Positions 36,555-48,660 of a stretch of DNA of 64,000 nucleotides are shown here, piece by piece. Each line of letters begins with the position of its first letter. Position 1 is the first letter of the stretch. Source of the stretch: Betaproteobacteria bacterium (GTDB taxonomy: Bacteria; Pseudomonadota; Gammaproteobacteria; Burkholderiales; Usitatibacteraceae); NCBI GenBank assembly GCA_016709665.1, contig JADJMI010000029.1, positions 62,001 through 126,000 of the forward strand. Reading direction: 5' to 3'. Both the position numbers and the translations under genes were made by a program. The notes beneath the pieces are model-generated. The model made no database searches. It had not been told where the DNA came from and saw only the letters and a list, made by a program, of their open reading frames with translations.

Positions 36555-37947
36555 TCACGCGCCCGCGAATACGCCCGGACGGCGCGCGCGCCAGTCGAAG
36601 AGCCGCTCCCACGCCGCGCAGAACCGCAGCACGCGCGCATCCTGGAAGCGCGCCCCGATCACCTGCAGGCCCACCGGCATCCCCGACTCCGACCATCGTG
36701 ATGTTGAAGGGGGCGGAGAACGGGGTCCAGCGCGCCCAGGGCACGGGGACCGAAAGATCCATCCCGGGGGGGCCGTCGGCCTCGGCCGCGAACGGGTCGA
36801 TGGGCACCATCGGCGTCACGAGGAGGTCGAAGTCGCGGAAGGATTCCTCCGCGCGGCGGTTGAACACCGCGCGATCCTGCAGCGTGGCCAGGTGGTCGGC
36901 GATCGTGATGGCGCGCGAGCGCTCGATGAGGCGGGCGAAGCCGGGGTCGAGCTTCGCGAGATCGGCGGCGCCGAGCCCGTGGTACGCGCCGCCGCGCGCC
37001 GTCCACAGGCGGTCGAAGATGCCCATGGGATCCGGCCAGTCGAGGCTCGTCGCCACCACCTCGACGTCCATCTCGCGGCGCATGCGATCGAAGGCGGCCG
37101 CCACGCACGCGGCGATGTCCCGCTGGACGGGCACGCCGAACAGCGTGGGCGCCAGCACGACGCGAAGGCGGCCCGGGTTCTCCCGCGTGGCGTCGAGGTA
37201 GCCTGTCGCGTCCCGGGGCAACGACTGCGGGTCGCGCGGGTCCGGCCCCTGCAGCACGTCGAGCGCCAGCGCGTAGTCCGCGACGGTGTTCGTGATGGGG
37301 CCGGCGTGCGACAGGTGCTCCGAGGAGCTGAGCGGCCAGGTCGGCACGCGGCCCAGGCTCGCCTTGAGCGAATACGCGCCGCAGAACGAGGCCGGCACGC
37401 GCATCGAGCCGCCGCCGTCGGAGCCGAGCGAGATCGGCACCGTTCCCGCGGCCACGGCAGCCGCGGAGCCGGAGCTGGAGCCGCCGGGCGTGCGCGCGGG
37501 ATCCCACGGATTGCGCGTGACGCCGGTGAGGGGCGAAGCCGCGGACGCCTTCCAGCCGAGCTCGGGCGTCGTGTTCTTGCCGATCATCACCGCCCCGGCC
37601 GCGAGCAGGCGCTCCACCGCGGGCCCCGTCTCGGTCGCCATCGAATTCGCGTAGAGGTGCGAGCCGCGCCGCGTGTGCGTGCCCTGCACCTGGAAGAGAT
37701 CCTTGATGCCGACGGGCACGCCGTGCAGCGGCCCGCGGAAGGCGCCGCGCCGGGCTTCGCCTTCGAGCTCGGCCGCACGGGCGAGGGCCGCATCCGCAAA
37801 CACGTCGCACCAGGCGTTGATCGCCGGGTCTGTCGCCTCGATGGCGGCCAGGGCGCCGCGCGCGAGTTCCACCGGCGAGGCTTCCCCGGCGCGCACGAGG
37901 CGGGCCATGTCCACGGCCGAAAGCCGTGCGTAGTCCTTGAGGTTCAT
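36555..37947 (-). CDS. Amidase signature enzyme (one frameshift near the C-terminus)
   Basis: AAGGAGG lies 7 bases before ATG 37947. Catalytic Lys is in VGIKDLFQVQG and the Ser-rich motif is GGSSSGSAAAVAAGTVPISLGSDGGGS, giving the Ser-cisSer-Lys triad. An extra base in the run 36681-36684 breaks the frame after FNITMVGVG; removing it restores MPVGLQVIGARFQDARVLRFCAAWE and a stop at 36555-36557, about 463 residues. Without repair the frame ends at 36535. It hydrolyses a carboxamide to acid and ammonia. It is the last gene of the peptide ABC transporter operon, so its substrate is probably imported. Confidence 0.88.
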
Positions 37948-37966
37948 GGTCGTTTCCTCCTTGCGC

Positions 37967-39208
37967 TCAGGCGGACACCAGCCGGGCGAGCGTCTCGGCG
38001 AGCACGTTCGCGCCCGCCGCGAGATCCTCCGGCGCGGTGAATTCCGATTCATGGTGGCTCACGCCGCCGGCCGAGGGCACGAAGATCATCGCGCTCGGGC
38101 AGACGGCCTTCATGGGAATGGCGTCGTGGCCCGCGACGGTGTTGACCCGCAGCGGCGGGTACCCGCAGGCCGATGCCGCCTGCGCGATCAGCTCGCGAAG
38201 GCCCTTGTCGAACGTGCCGGCCGGCCGGTCGAGCGTCTGCACGAGTTCCACCGTGACGCCGGGCGTCGAGAGGGAGGCGGCCTTCGCCACGAGCTTCGCG
38301 CACGCCTCGGCCAGCATCGCCGGTTCGACGGCGCGGAACTCGGCGAAGAGCCGCGCCTGCGCAGGCACCACGTTGGTCGAGTTGGGGATCACGTCGAGCC
38401 GGCCCACGGACGAGAGCAACGCGCCGCCCGTGGCGTCCGACAGCGCGCGAACGAAGAGCACCAGTTCCGCCGCGGGCAACAGCGCATCGCGCCGCTCGGC
38501 CATCGGCGTCGGGCCCGTGTGCGCGGCGCGGCCGCGGATGTCGGCCACGAACTTGGCCGTGCCCCAGTTGCCCTCGACGACGCCGATGCGGTGCCCCGTG
38601 CGCTCGAGTTCCGGCCCCTGCTCGATGTGCAGTTCCACGTAGGAGGCGACCTTCGCCGGGCCGCGATCGGCGCCGTGATAGCCGATGGCCGCGAGCGCCG
38701 CGCCGAGGGTGACGCCGTCGCCGTCCTCGCGGGAGAGCGCGAAATCCGTCGCGACGAGGCCCGCGAAGACCGCGCTGCCGAGCGTGCTGGGCGAGAAGCG
38801 CGCGCCCTCCTCGTTCGTCCAGTTGACGAGGCCGAGGTTGCGCCGAGCCGCGAGGCCGCCCGCCTTCACGCGCTTTCTCACCGCGAGCATCGCCTCCAGT
38901 CCGGCGGCCACGCCGTACGCGCCGTCGTAGCGCCCGCCGGAGGGCTGGCTGTCCAGGTGCGAACCCGTGAGGACGACGGGCGCGTCGGGCCCGGCCAGTT
39001 CCGCCACGGCGAACATGTTGCCGACCGCATCGACCTTCACCGCGAGGCCTTCGGCCGCGAGCCGCGCGCGCAGCCAGTCGCGGGCCATGCCGTCCTCGGG
39101 CCCGGCGCACAGGCGCCGCACGCCGCCGCCCTCCGATCGCCCGAAGGCGGCGAGTTCGTCGAGGCTGCGGGTCAGGCGGTCGGCGTCGATCATGGCGGTG
39201 TCGGGCAT
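37967..39208 (-). CDS. M20-family amidohydrolase (N-carbamoyl-amino acid hydrolase/allantoate amidohydrolase type)
   Basis: The 413-residue enzyme has the two-metal site of the Zn-dependent hydantoinase/carbamoylase group: GSHLDSQPSGGRYDGAYGV, WTNEEGARFSPS, ELHIEQGPELE, and HHESEFTAPED. NSTNVVPAQARL is the dimer/substrate loop. It cleaves N-carbamoyl or similar amide bonds on amino acids. Start ATG 39208 is preferred over 39193. It lies 11 bases after the ATPase gene and 19 bases before the amidase gene. Confidence 0.88.
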   Translation of the reverse strand: MPDTAMIDADRLTRSLDELAAFGRSEGGGVRRLCAGPEDGMARDWLRARLAAEGLAVKVDAVGNMFAVAELAGPDAPVVLTGSHLDSQPSGGRYDGAYGVAAGLEAMLAVRKRVKAGGLAARRNLGLVNWTNEEGARFSPSTLGSAVFAGLVATDFALSREDGDGVTLGAALAAIGYHGADRGPAKVASYVELHIEQGPELERTGHRIGVVEGNWGTAKFVADIRGRAAHTGPTPMAERRDALLPAAELVLFVRALSDATGGALLSSVGRLDVIPNSTNVVPAQARLFAEFRAVEPAMLAEACAKLVAKAASLSTPGVTVELVQTLDRPAGTFDKGLRELIAQAASACGYPPLRVNTVAGHDAIPMKAVCPSAMIFVPSAGGVSHHESEFTAPEDLAAGANVLAETLARLVSA

Positions 39209-39218
39209 CGTCGGGCTT

Positions 39219-41196
<1,978 letters not shown>

Positions 41197-41200
<4 letters not shown>

Positions 41201-42032
41201 CGCTGCTTGAGGCGCGGGTTGAGGGCGTCGTTGAGCCCTTCCCCCACGAGGTTGATGGCGAGCACGGTGACCACGATCATCGCGCCGGGGATGGCGGCCA
41301 TCCACCAGGCCGTGCGCAGGACGGAGCGCGCGACGCCGATCATGTAGCCCCACGAGACCTGGTTGGGGTCTCCCAGGCCCAGGAACGACAGGCCCGACTC
41401 GGTGAGGATCGCCGTGGCCACCATGAGCGAGGAGACCACGATCACCGGCGGCAGGGCGTTGGGCAGGATCTGCAGCAGGATGATCTCGCGGTCCGGCATG
41501 CCGATGGCGCGGCAGCCCTGCACGTACTCGCGGTCCCGGTGGGCGAGGAATTCCGCGCGGGCGAGGCGCGCCACCGACGGCCACGACACGACCGCGATCG
41601 CCACGGTGATGTGGAGGATCGTGGGCGAGAAGATCGCCACCAGCACCACCGCCAGCACGAAGGACGGGATGGTGAGGAAGAATTCCGTGGTGCGCATGAT
41701 GAGGTCGTCGATGCGCCCGCCGTAGTAGCCCGCCACCGCCCCGAGGACGAGCCCCACCAGCGTCGCGGCGAGGCTCGCCATGAAGCCGATGAGCAGCGAG
41801 ACGCGCCCGCCGTGGATGAGGCCCGCGAGCATGTCCCGCCCGGCCACGTCGGTGCCGAGGACCTGCTCTCCCCCGGGCGGCACCGAGGGCTGGCCCACCA
41901 TGTCGAACGGGTCCACCGGGTAGAGCAGCGGCCCGGCGATCGCCAGGGCCACCACCGCGCGAGGGCCACGAGGCCGCCGACCGCCGCGCGGTTGTTGCGG
42001 AAGCGCCGCCAGAAGGCGCCGAGGGCGTTCAC
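41197..42032 (-). CDS. dppC: Peptide ABC transporter permease (DppC type, one frameshift)
   Basis: GTG 42032 overlaps the dppB stop. The N-terminus VNALGAFWRRFRNNRAAVGGLVALA reads well, then one base is missing near 41956-41961; adding it continues into VVALAIAGPLLYPVDPFDMVGQP and the full permease (GTDVAGRDMLAGLIHGGRVSL, and the EAA loop EYVQGCRAIGMPDREIILLQILPNALPP). Repaired length is about 278 residues with six helices. It pairs with DppB in the membrane. Confidence 0.9.
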
Positions 42033-43009
42033 TTGTGGGTGATCCTCGGGTCGAGGAATCCGTAGACCAGGTCCACGGCCAGGTTCACCAGGACGACGAC
42101 GATCGACGAGACGAACAGGATGCCGAGCAGCAGGTTCAGGTCCCGCTGCACCAGGGCGTCGAAGACGAGGCGCCCGAGCCCGGGCCAGCCGAACACCGTC
42201 TCGATCAGCACGGAGCCGCCCAGCAGGTGCCCTACCTGCATGCCCGCGAGCGTCACCACCGGCAGCAGCGCGTTGCGCAGCGCGTGCGTCCAGGCGATGG
42301 TGCCCTCGGAGAGACCCTTGGCCCGGGCGGTGGTGATGAAGTCGAGGCCGTACACCTCCAGCATCGAGGCGCGCATGAGCCGGGCGTAGACCGCGGCGTA
42401 GAAGAGGCCCAGCGTGGCCGCGGGCAGGATGAGGTGGCGCGCGACGTCGAGGACCTGGCCGAGGGCCGTCTGCGCCACGCCGATCCGCATCATGCCGCCG
42501 GAGGGCAGCAGGTCCAGCCGGATCGAAAAGAACACGATGAGCATGAGGCCCAGCCAGAAAGCCGGCGTCGCGTAGACGAGAAGCGCCGACACCGAGATGA
42601 GGTTGTCGACCCAGGTGCCCTGGCGTCGCGCGGCGGCCACGCCCAGGGCCACGCCCGTCGCGATCGCGAGGACGAGGGCCGTGACCATGAGCAGGAGCGT
42701 CGCCGGCAGGCGGTCGGCGATGAGCTCGGCGACGGGCTGCTGCTGGATGAGGGAGATGCCCAGGTCGAGCCGCGCGGTGCGGCCCATGTAGGCGAGGAAC
42801 TGCTCGAGGATCGGCAGGTCGAGTCCGAATTCGCGCCGCAGCTGTTCCGTGAACTCGAGCGTCGCGTGGCCCATCTGGCCGGCGAGGATGTCGGCCGCGT
42901 CGCCCGGGGCGAGCTTCGCCAGCGCGAAGTTGAGCGCCGCGATGGCGAGCACGACGGGCACGAGCTGCGCGAGGCGGCGCAGCACGAACCGGACCGTGCC
43001 GCCCCTCAT
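42029..43009 (-). CDS. dppB: Peptide ABC transporter permease (DppB type)
   Basis: A 326-residue permease from ATG 43009 (GTG 43024 is an alternative). It starts MRGGTVRFVLRRLAQLVPVVLAIAALNFAL, the usual first helix, then FGLDLPILEQFLAYMGRTARLDLGIS and the EAA loop DFITTARAKGLSEGTIAWTHALRNALLPV. It lies 53 bases after the binding-protein gene in one operon. Confidence 0.93.
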   Translation of the reverse strand: MRGGTVRFVLRRLAQLVPVVLAIAALNFALAKLAPGDAADILAGQMGHATLEFTEQLRREFGLDLPILEQFLAYMGRTARLDLGISLIQQQPVAELIADRLPATLLLMVTALVLAIATGVALGVAAARRQGTWVDNLISVSALLVYATPAFWLGLMLIVFFSIRLDLLPSGGMMRIGVAQTALGQVLDVARHLILPAATLGLFYAAVYARLMRASMLEVYGLDFITTARAKGLSEGTIAWTHALRNALLPVVTLAGMQVGHLLGGSVLIETVFGWPGLGRLVFDALVQRDLNLLLGILFVSSIVVVLVNLAVDLVYGFLDPRITHK

Positions 43010-43062
43010 GCGGGCATCGGGCACGCCCCGGGGGGCGCGCGATCGGCGCTAGGCCCCACGGG

Positions 43063-44661
43063 TCAGTCGACCCACACCGAATCCCAGTTCGAGTACATCG
43101 AGACGCCATTGGTGATGAGGCCGTGCACGCGCTTGTTCCACACGTGCGTGTAGCTGATCTCCATGAGGAAGATCACGGGCAGGTCGTTCCTCAGGATGGC
43201 CTGGATCTCCTCCCAGACCTTGTTGCGCGCCGGCCCGTCCGCCGTCTGCGCGGCCTTCACGAAGAGCGCGTCCAGCTTCTCGTTGGCGTAGTCCATCGAG
43301 TTGCTGAAGGTGGCGCCGCGCTTGATGTTGGTGGAGATGAACGCGCGCTGCACGCCGATCGTGGGATCCGGGTAGTTGTGCGTGAAGTTGCTGGTGAAGT
43401 CGTAGTTCCAGTCGGTGTAGATGCGCTTGAGCCAGCCGCCCATGTCGAGGCTCTGGGTTTCCACCGCGATGCCGACCTTGCGCAGCTCCTGCTTGATGAA
43501 CTCGGCCTGGCGCACCCATTCCTCCCCGTAGGGCAGGAAGTTCTGGGTGAGCTTGAAGCGCACGCCGTCCTTGCCGCGCTTGTAGCCGGCGGCGTCGAGG
43601 AGCTTGTTGGCCTTGTCGACGTTGTACTCCAGGGGCTTCAGCTTCCGGTCGAAGTGGTTCGGGTTGCCGCTCACGATCGGCCCGCTGGCGGGCTTGCCCT
43701 GCCCGTACCAGATGACGTCCACGAGGCGCTTCCTGTCGATCGCGAGGCTGATGGCCTGGCGAACGGCCACGTCGGCCAGCGGCTTGGAGCGGTTGTTCAC
43801 CTCGAGCCACATGATCGGGCCCAGGCCCTCGTTGCCGTCCTGCGAGGCGGTGATCGCGGGCAGCTTGCCCAGGCGCTGGGCCTCGGCCGGCGGCAAGGCG
43901 CTCATGGGCGCGAGGTCCACCTCGCCTTTCTCGATGGCGATGGCGCGGGCCGCGCCGTCGGGGATGACGCGAAGCACCACCTGGTCCAGGTAGGGCTTGC
44001 CCGCCTTCCAGTAACCCGGGTGGCGCTCGAGGATCACGTGGCTGCCCTTCTTCCACTCCTTCAGCTTGAAGGGGCCGGTGCCGACGGGGGCCTGCATGAT
44101 CTTCGCCGAGCGGAACTTGCCTTCCTTGATCTCGTCGGCCGTGAAGCCGTGCATCGGCATGATCGGCGATTCGCTCGCCTGGAAGTCGCGCAGGAAGTAG
44201 GGCACGGGGCTCTTGAGCCTGAAGACCACGGTGTGGGCGTCCGGCGTCTCGATCGCGGACACCTGGCCGAAGTACGTCTTGCCGCGCGAGTGGAAGGGCG
44301 TGACGACCTTCTCGATGCTGAACTTCACGTCCGCGCTCGTGAAGGGCTTGCCGTCGTGCCAGGTGACGCCCTTCCTCAGCTTGAACGTGTAGGCGAGGTT
44401 GTCCTTCGAGACCGTCCACGACTCGGCGAGGCCCGGCAGCGGCTTCATGCCGGGGCCCTCGTATTCGAGCAGGCTCTCGTAGATCTTGGAGGCGACGAGC
44501 GAGACCGGCACCGCGGTGGTCGAGATCGTCGACATGGCCGTGGGCTCGGGATGGAACGTGTAGGTGAGGGTGCCGCCCTTCTTCTGCGCGGCCGCGGGCA
44601 AGGCGGCGCCGAGCGCGATCACCGCAATGGCGAAGGCCCGGGACACGGTCCGGATGGTCAT
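43063..44661 (-). CDS. dppA: Peptide/dipeptide ABC transporter periplasmic binding protein (SBP_bac_5)
   Basis: GGAG sits 8 bases before ATG 44661. The 532-residue protein has a signal peptide (AFAIAVIALGAALPAAAQ), then the family core: SKIYESLLEYE, PLPGLAESWTVSKDNLAYTFKLRKGVTWHDGKPFTSADVKFS, GTGPFKLKEW and AVRQAISLAIDRKRLV. It captures peptides or similar amides in the periplasm. It heads a seven-gene operon that ends with two amide-cleaving enzymes, so the ligand is likely an amide or carbamoyl compound rather than a plain dipeptide (inference). Confidence 0.92.
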   Translation of the reverse strand: MTIRTVSRAFAIAVIALGAALPAAAQKKGGTLTYTFHPEPTAMSTISTTAVPVSLVASKIYESLLEYEGPGMKPLPGLAESWTVSKDNLAYTFKLRKGVTWHDGKPFTSADVKFSIEKVVTPFHSRGKTYFGQVSAIETPDAHTVVFRLKSPVPYFLRDFQASESPIMPMHGFTADEIKEGKFRSAKIMQAPVGTGPFKLKEWKKGSHVILERHPGYWKAGKPYLDQVVLRVIPDGAARAIAIEKGEVDLAPMSALPPAEAQRLGKLPAITASQDGNEGLGPIMWLEVNNRSKPLADVAVRQAISLAIDRKRLVDVIWYGQGKPASGPIVSGNPNHFDRKLKPLEYNVDKANKLLDAAGYKRGKDGVRFKLTQNFLPYGEEWVRQAEFIKQELRKVGIAVETQSLDMGGWLKRIYTDWNYDFTSNFTHNYPDPTIGVQRAFISTNIKRGATFSNSMDYANEKLDALFVKAAQTADGPARNKVWEEIQAILRNDLPVIFLMEISYTHVWNKRVHGLITNGVSMYSNWDSVWVD

Positions 44662-44793
44662 CGGGATGCTCCTGCGAGGTGGGAATGCGAGGAAGCGCAG
44701 GGCGCCGAACCGGTGCATGCCATCGTGGCGGGCAGCCGTGCGCCTTCCCGGCGACTGTGCCGCCTTTACGCTCCGCCGGTCAAGTCGGAACGC

Positions 44794-45222
44794 CTACCGC
44801 CGCACGAACCCCATCGCCGGGCGCGCCACATTCGGGCGCCCGCCGGTGCGCGTGGCCTCGACGAGGCCCTGGCGCTCGGCGTGGAACGCGACTTCGCAGT
44901 CCGTCCGCGTGCCGCACATCACGGCGCGCGCGAGCTGGCCGGTGCGCGCCATGTCGATCGGCGTGTTGTGGAGCGGGATGACGACCGTCTTCTGGTCGAA
45001 GGACTGCGGGTCGACGCGGATGTCCTTCACGAGGCGGGGCAGTCGCTCGATGCCGTCCGGAAGGGGCAAGGCCGATGGGCCCTCCACCGGGGTGGAGAGG
45101 AGCTGGCAGGCGATGAATTCGCCGTCCGAGGGGGCGTAGACGCAGTTCCATCGCGTGGGCTCGCCTGAGACGGCGAGGCCGGGCGAAAGCAAGGCGGCGG
45201 CGAGGGCGATCCGGGCGTTCAT
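44794..45222 (-). CDS. Secreted hypothetical protein
   Basis: A 142-residue protein with a signal peptide (RIALAAALLSPGLAVSG), then WNCVYAPSDGEFIACQLLS and RAVMCGTRTDCEVAFHAE. Four Cys residues suggest two disulphides. The family is not recognised. It lies between the dpp operon and the Yip1-type gene on the same strand. Confidence 0.7.
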   Translation of the reverse strand: MNARIALAAALLSPGLAVSGEPTRWNCVYAPSDGEFIACQLLSTPVEGPSALPLPDGIERLPRLVKDIRVDPQSFDQKTVVIPLHNTPIDMARTGQLARAVMCGTRTDCEVAFHAERQGLVEATRTGGRPNVARPAMGFVRR

Positions 45223-45290
45223 CGCAAGACCATTCTGGTGCGGGGTCGATACCCGGACTATGGTCCCTTCGGCCCACGCGCCAGCGCCGG

Positions 45291-45311
45291 AAAAGACGGG
45301 GGAATGCCCCC
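45291..45311 (-). terminator. Rho-independent terminator after the Yip1-family gene
   Basis: On the minus strand GGGGGCATTCCCCC is followed by GTCTTTT. The stem begins in the TAG stop codon of the gene at 45311. Confidence 0.65.
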
Positions 45312-46549
45312 TACTTGGCCCCGGCTTCCTTCATCGACTCGAGCTTGCGCAGGTCGAGCGCGGCGACGGCGCCCTTCAGCACGTCGATGCTCACGCCCCG
45401 CCCGTGGGCCTCCACCATGAATCGGTTGCCGACGATCACGGAGAACTCGTTCTCGCCGCCCGTCTTCGAGATCTTCTCGTGGACGAGGCGGTCGCCCTCC
45501 TTGCGCGTGCGCTCGATGCGGCGGTCGTCTTCCTTCTCGCTTTGCACCATGGCCCAGCCCGCGAGCCCCATGAGGCCCGCGGCGCCACCGGTGTCCGTGA
45601 CCTCCAGGCGCACGTTCTTGCCGCTTCCGTCGCCGTACTCGGACTGCGCCTTGGACATCTCGAGTCCCGGCACGCCGCCGCGCTCGGCGCTCTGGCCCTT
45701 GCGCGGAAGGCCCGCCACGCTCTCGGGCAGGAGGGGCTTCAGCAGGTCGAGGGCCACGGGCTCGTAGCGCTTGCCGCCGCCCAGCACGGCGCCCAGGCCT
45801 TCCATGGCCGCGGCCGCCTGCTTGCCGGGATCGCCGCTCTTCTGCGCGGCCTCCATCTTGCGGTTCACTTCCTCCATCTTCTTGCCGAAGCCCTCGAGCT
45901 GGCCCGCGGGCGAATCCTTGTCGAAGGTGACCGCGGAGGACTGCCCGCGCCCCATGGCGCCCATCATCCCGCCGCCGCCCAGCATCGACACGGCGCCGAC
46001 GATCATCGACAGGATGACGCTCACCACGATGGTGCAGATGACCACGACGGCCGTGTAGCCGATCGATTTTTCCGCGGGGTTCTTCATGAGCCGCGGAAGG
46101 CCCAGGTACAGCAGGTAGATGCCGTACAGGCCCGCGATGATGCCCAGGATGCCCAGCAGGGGAATGATGTTGAAGACACCCGCGAGCCAGCCCGGGGTGT
46201 AGGCGTACACGGCGACCTTCATCGCCTGGGCGGAATTCTTCTGCGCGCCGAAGGTGGGCGCGAGCATGTCGATGATGAACGACACGATGAAGACGCTCAC
46301 GAAGGCCATCGCGAAGGTGAGGACGGCGATGCCCATGCCCCAGAAGATGGGCGTGCGGTAGGTGCCGACGAAGGGCAGGCTGGTGCCGACGATGGAGCTG
46401 CCGATGAACCCGCACAGGGCCGCGATGCCGGCCAGCGGGGCGACGTAGCCGCCCAGCAGGTCCGCCGTGGACGAGGTCTCGCCCTCGATGACCGCCCATT
46501 CGTCCTTCGGCTTCAGCAGGATGTTCTTGACGCGATCGATGAGTCCCAT
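45311..46549 (-). CDS. Yip1-family membrane protein with long periplasmic or cytoplasmic C-terminal domain
   Basis: GGGAGA sits 6 bases before ATG 46549. The first 200 residues hold five or six membrane helices of the YIP1 family (MGLIDRVKNILLKPKDEWAVIEGE, YTPGWLAGVFNIIPLLGILGIIAGLYGIYLLYLGLPRLM). After about residue 205 comes a Gly/Met-rich stretch, a charged helix (LEGFGKKMEEVNRKMEAAQK) and a soluble C-terminal domain (VRLEVTDTGGAAGLMGLAG, GDRLVHEKI). The usual Yip1 protein is about half this length, 200-250 residues. Function is unknown. Confidence 0.85.
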   Translation of the reverse strand: MGLIDRVKNILLKPKDEWAVIEGETSSTADLLGGYVAPLAGIAALCGFIGSSIVGTSLPFVGTYRTPIFWGMGIAVLTFAMAFVSVFIVSFIIDMLAPTFGAQKNSAQAMKVAVYAYTPGWLAGVFNIIPLLGILGIIAGLYGIYLLYLGLPRLMKNPAEKSIGYTAVVVICTIVVSVILSMIVGAVSMLGGGGMMGAMGRGQSSAVTFDKDSPAGQLEGFGKKMEEVNRKMEAAQKSGDPGKQAAAAMEGLGAVLGGGKRYEPVALDLLKPLLPESVAGLPRKGQSAERGGVPGLEMSKAQSEYGDGSGKNVRLEVTDTGGAAGLMGLAGWAMVQSEKEDDRRIERTRKEGDRLVHEKISKTGGENEFSVIVGNRFMVEAHGRGVSIDVLKGAVAALDLRKLESMKEAGAK

Positions 46550-46715
46550 CGTGGTTCTCCCTAGGTATTTGGTGTCGACGCGCGCGCCGTCTCGGTGTTG
46601 TCGGATCATTTTACGCCGCGCGGCACGCCCGGGCCGGTCACGGACTGCGACAAATTCGGCATTTCGCGCGCGATAGACTCGCCGCGACAGCCCCTGGCCG
46701 CCCGTAGGAGGAGCC

Positions 46716-48660
46716 ATGAACCGCCCCGCCGCCCCGAACGTCACCGCCTTCGCCGCCTTCGTCGCCTCGCCACGGCCCTGGCGGCGCTTCCCGTCGCCGC
46801 GCAGACCTTCGAGGGCGCCATGTCCGGCCATTGGTGGAACCCGGCGCGCGATCGCGAAGGCCATTTCATCGCCTTCGAGTCGGTGAACGGCCGCCGGGTC
46901 GCCTTTCTCGCCTATTTCACGTACGGGACCGGCGGCGCGGCGACCTGGTATGCGGGCAACGCGGACTACACGGCCGGCTCGACGTCCATCACGATGCCGA
47001 TGGTCGCGGGCAGCGGCGGGCGTTTCGGCCCGGATTACCGGCCCGGCGACGTGACGATCTCGCCTGCGGGCACGGCCACGCTCACCTTCGTGAGTTGCTC
47101 CGCGATGCGCGTCACCTACGCCATGTCGCAATCGTTCACGGTGGATCTCACCCGCGCGGTGGGCCCGCTGGAAGGGGTGCCGTGCGGCACCGCGCGGCGG
47201 GCGCACCCGTCCTCGCCTCCGGGCCCTCGCCCTTCGCGGCGGGCTGCGACGACGGGGTAGGCACGAACTACGTGAACGCGGAGGTCGAGCCGCACCTCGC
47301 CGTGAATCCGCGGGACGCCAACCACCTTCTCGCGGCGTGGCAGCAGGATCGCTGGTCGAACGGGTCCGCGCGCGGCGTGGTGACGGCCGCCTCGTTCGAC
47401 GGCGGGCGCACGTGGTCGCGCAGCCCGTTGCCCTTCTCGCGATGCGGCGGCGGAACGGCCGCCCAGGGCGGCGGCTTCGACCGCGCCACGGACCCCTGGG
47501 TGGCGTTCGGGGTGGACGGCAGCGCCTATGCGATGGGCCTCGCCACGACGGGCGGGTCGTTCACGGCCGGTTCGGTGAACGCGATGCTGGTCTCGCGCTC
47601 CGCGGACGGCGGGCGCACGTGGGGCAGCCCCGCCACGCTCGTCTCGGACACCACGCCTTTCTTCCACGACAAGAACACGATCACCGCGGACCCGCTCGAC
47701 GCGCGCTTCGCCTACGCGGTGTGGGACCGCATCCAGCAGGGCGGCCCGGGCCCGACGATCTTCACGCGCACCACCGACCGCGGCGCGACCTGGGAGCCCG
47801 TGCGCGTCGCCTTCGAGCCGGGCGCGGGCAGCCAGACGATCGGCAACCTCGTCGTCGTCCTGCCCGGCGGCACGCTCGTGAACCTGTTCGCGCACCTCGA
47901 GGGCGGATCGAGCGGCAATTCCCTCAAGGTGATCCGCTCGACGGACCGCGGCGCCACCTGGTCCGCGGCCACGAAGGTGGCGGACCTGCTTTCGATCGGC
48001 ACGCGGGACCCGCGCAGCGGCACGGGCATCCGCGACGGCGCGATCATCCCCCAGGCGGCGGTGGGGCCCGACGGCTCCCTGCACGTCGTGTGGCAGGACG
48101 CGCGATTCTCCGGCGGCGCGCGCGACGAGATCGCCCATTCCCGCTCGACGGACGGCGGCCTCACCTGGAGCGCGCCGGCGCGCGTCAACGCGCCGCTGGG
48201 CACGCAGGCCTTCACGCCCGCCGTGGCGGTGGGCGCCGACGGGACGATCGGCGTCACCTACTACGACCTGCGCGACGACACCTTGGATGGCGCGCCGCTC
48301 GTCACCGGCTATTTCCTCGCGCGGTCGGGCGACGGCCTCACCTGGTCGGAGACGCGTCTCGACGGCCCCTTCGACCTCGCGTCGGCGCCCCTGGCGAACG
48401 GCCTGTTCCTGGGCGACTACATGGGGCTCGCGGCCGCGGGCGGGCAGTTCCTCGCGCTCTACGGGAAGACCACGGGGGATCCGGCCAACCGCACCGACAT
48501 CTTCCTCGCCCGCAGCGGCGGCGCGGCGACCGCGAAGGCGGCCGCGCTTTCGTGGACCGCGCGGGAAGCGGCGCCCTGGGTGGTGGACGCCGCCTGGCGG
48601 ACGCGGATCGAGGAGGCGACGCGGGCCGTCCTCGCCCGCCGGGCGAGGGTTCCCCGCTAG
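46716..48660 (+). CDS. Secreted sialidase/BNR-repeat protein with N-terminal domain (two frameshifts)
   Basis: GGAGGAG lies just before ATG 46716. A missing C near 46764-46766 separates the start from the rest of its signal peptide (LATALAALPVAAQTFEGAM); a second one-base loss near 47191-47196 separates the first domain from the second. Repaired, the protein is about 648 residues. Domain 1 (SGHWWNPARDREGHFIAFE, FLAYFTYGTGGAATWYAG) is a beta-rich unit common in secreted proteins of this group. Domain 2 has Asp-box-like motifs (SADGGRTWGSP, TTDRGATWEP, STDRGATWSA, STDGGLTWSAP) of a six-bladed sialidase-like propeller. The catalytic Arg triad was not confirmed, so enzyme activity is open. Confidence 0.8.
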
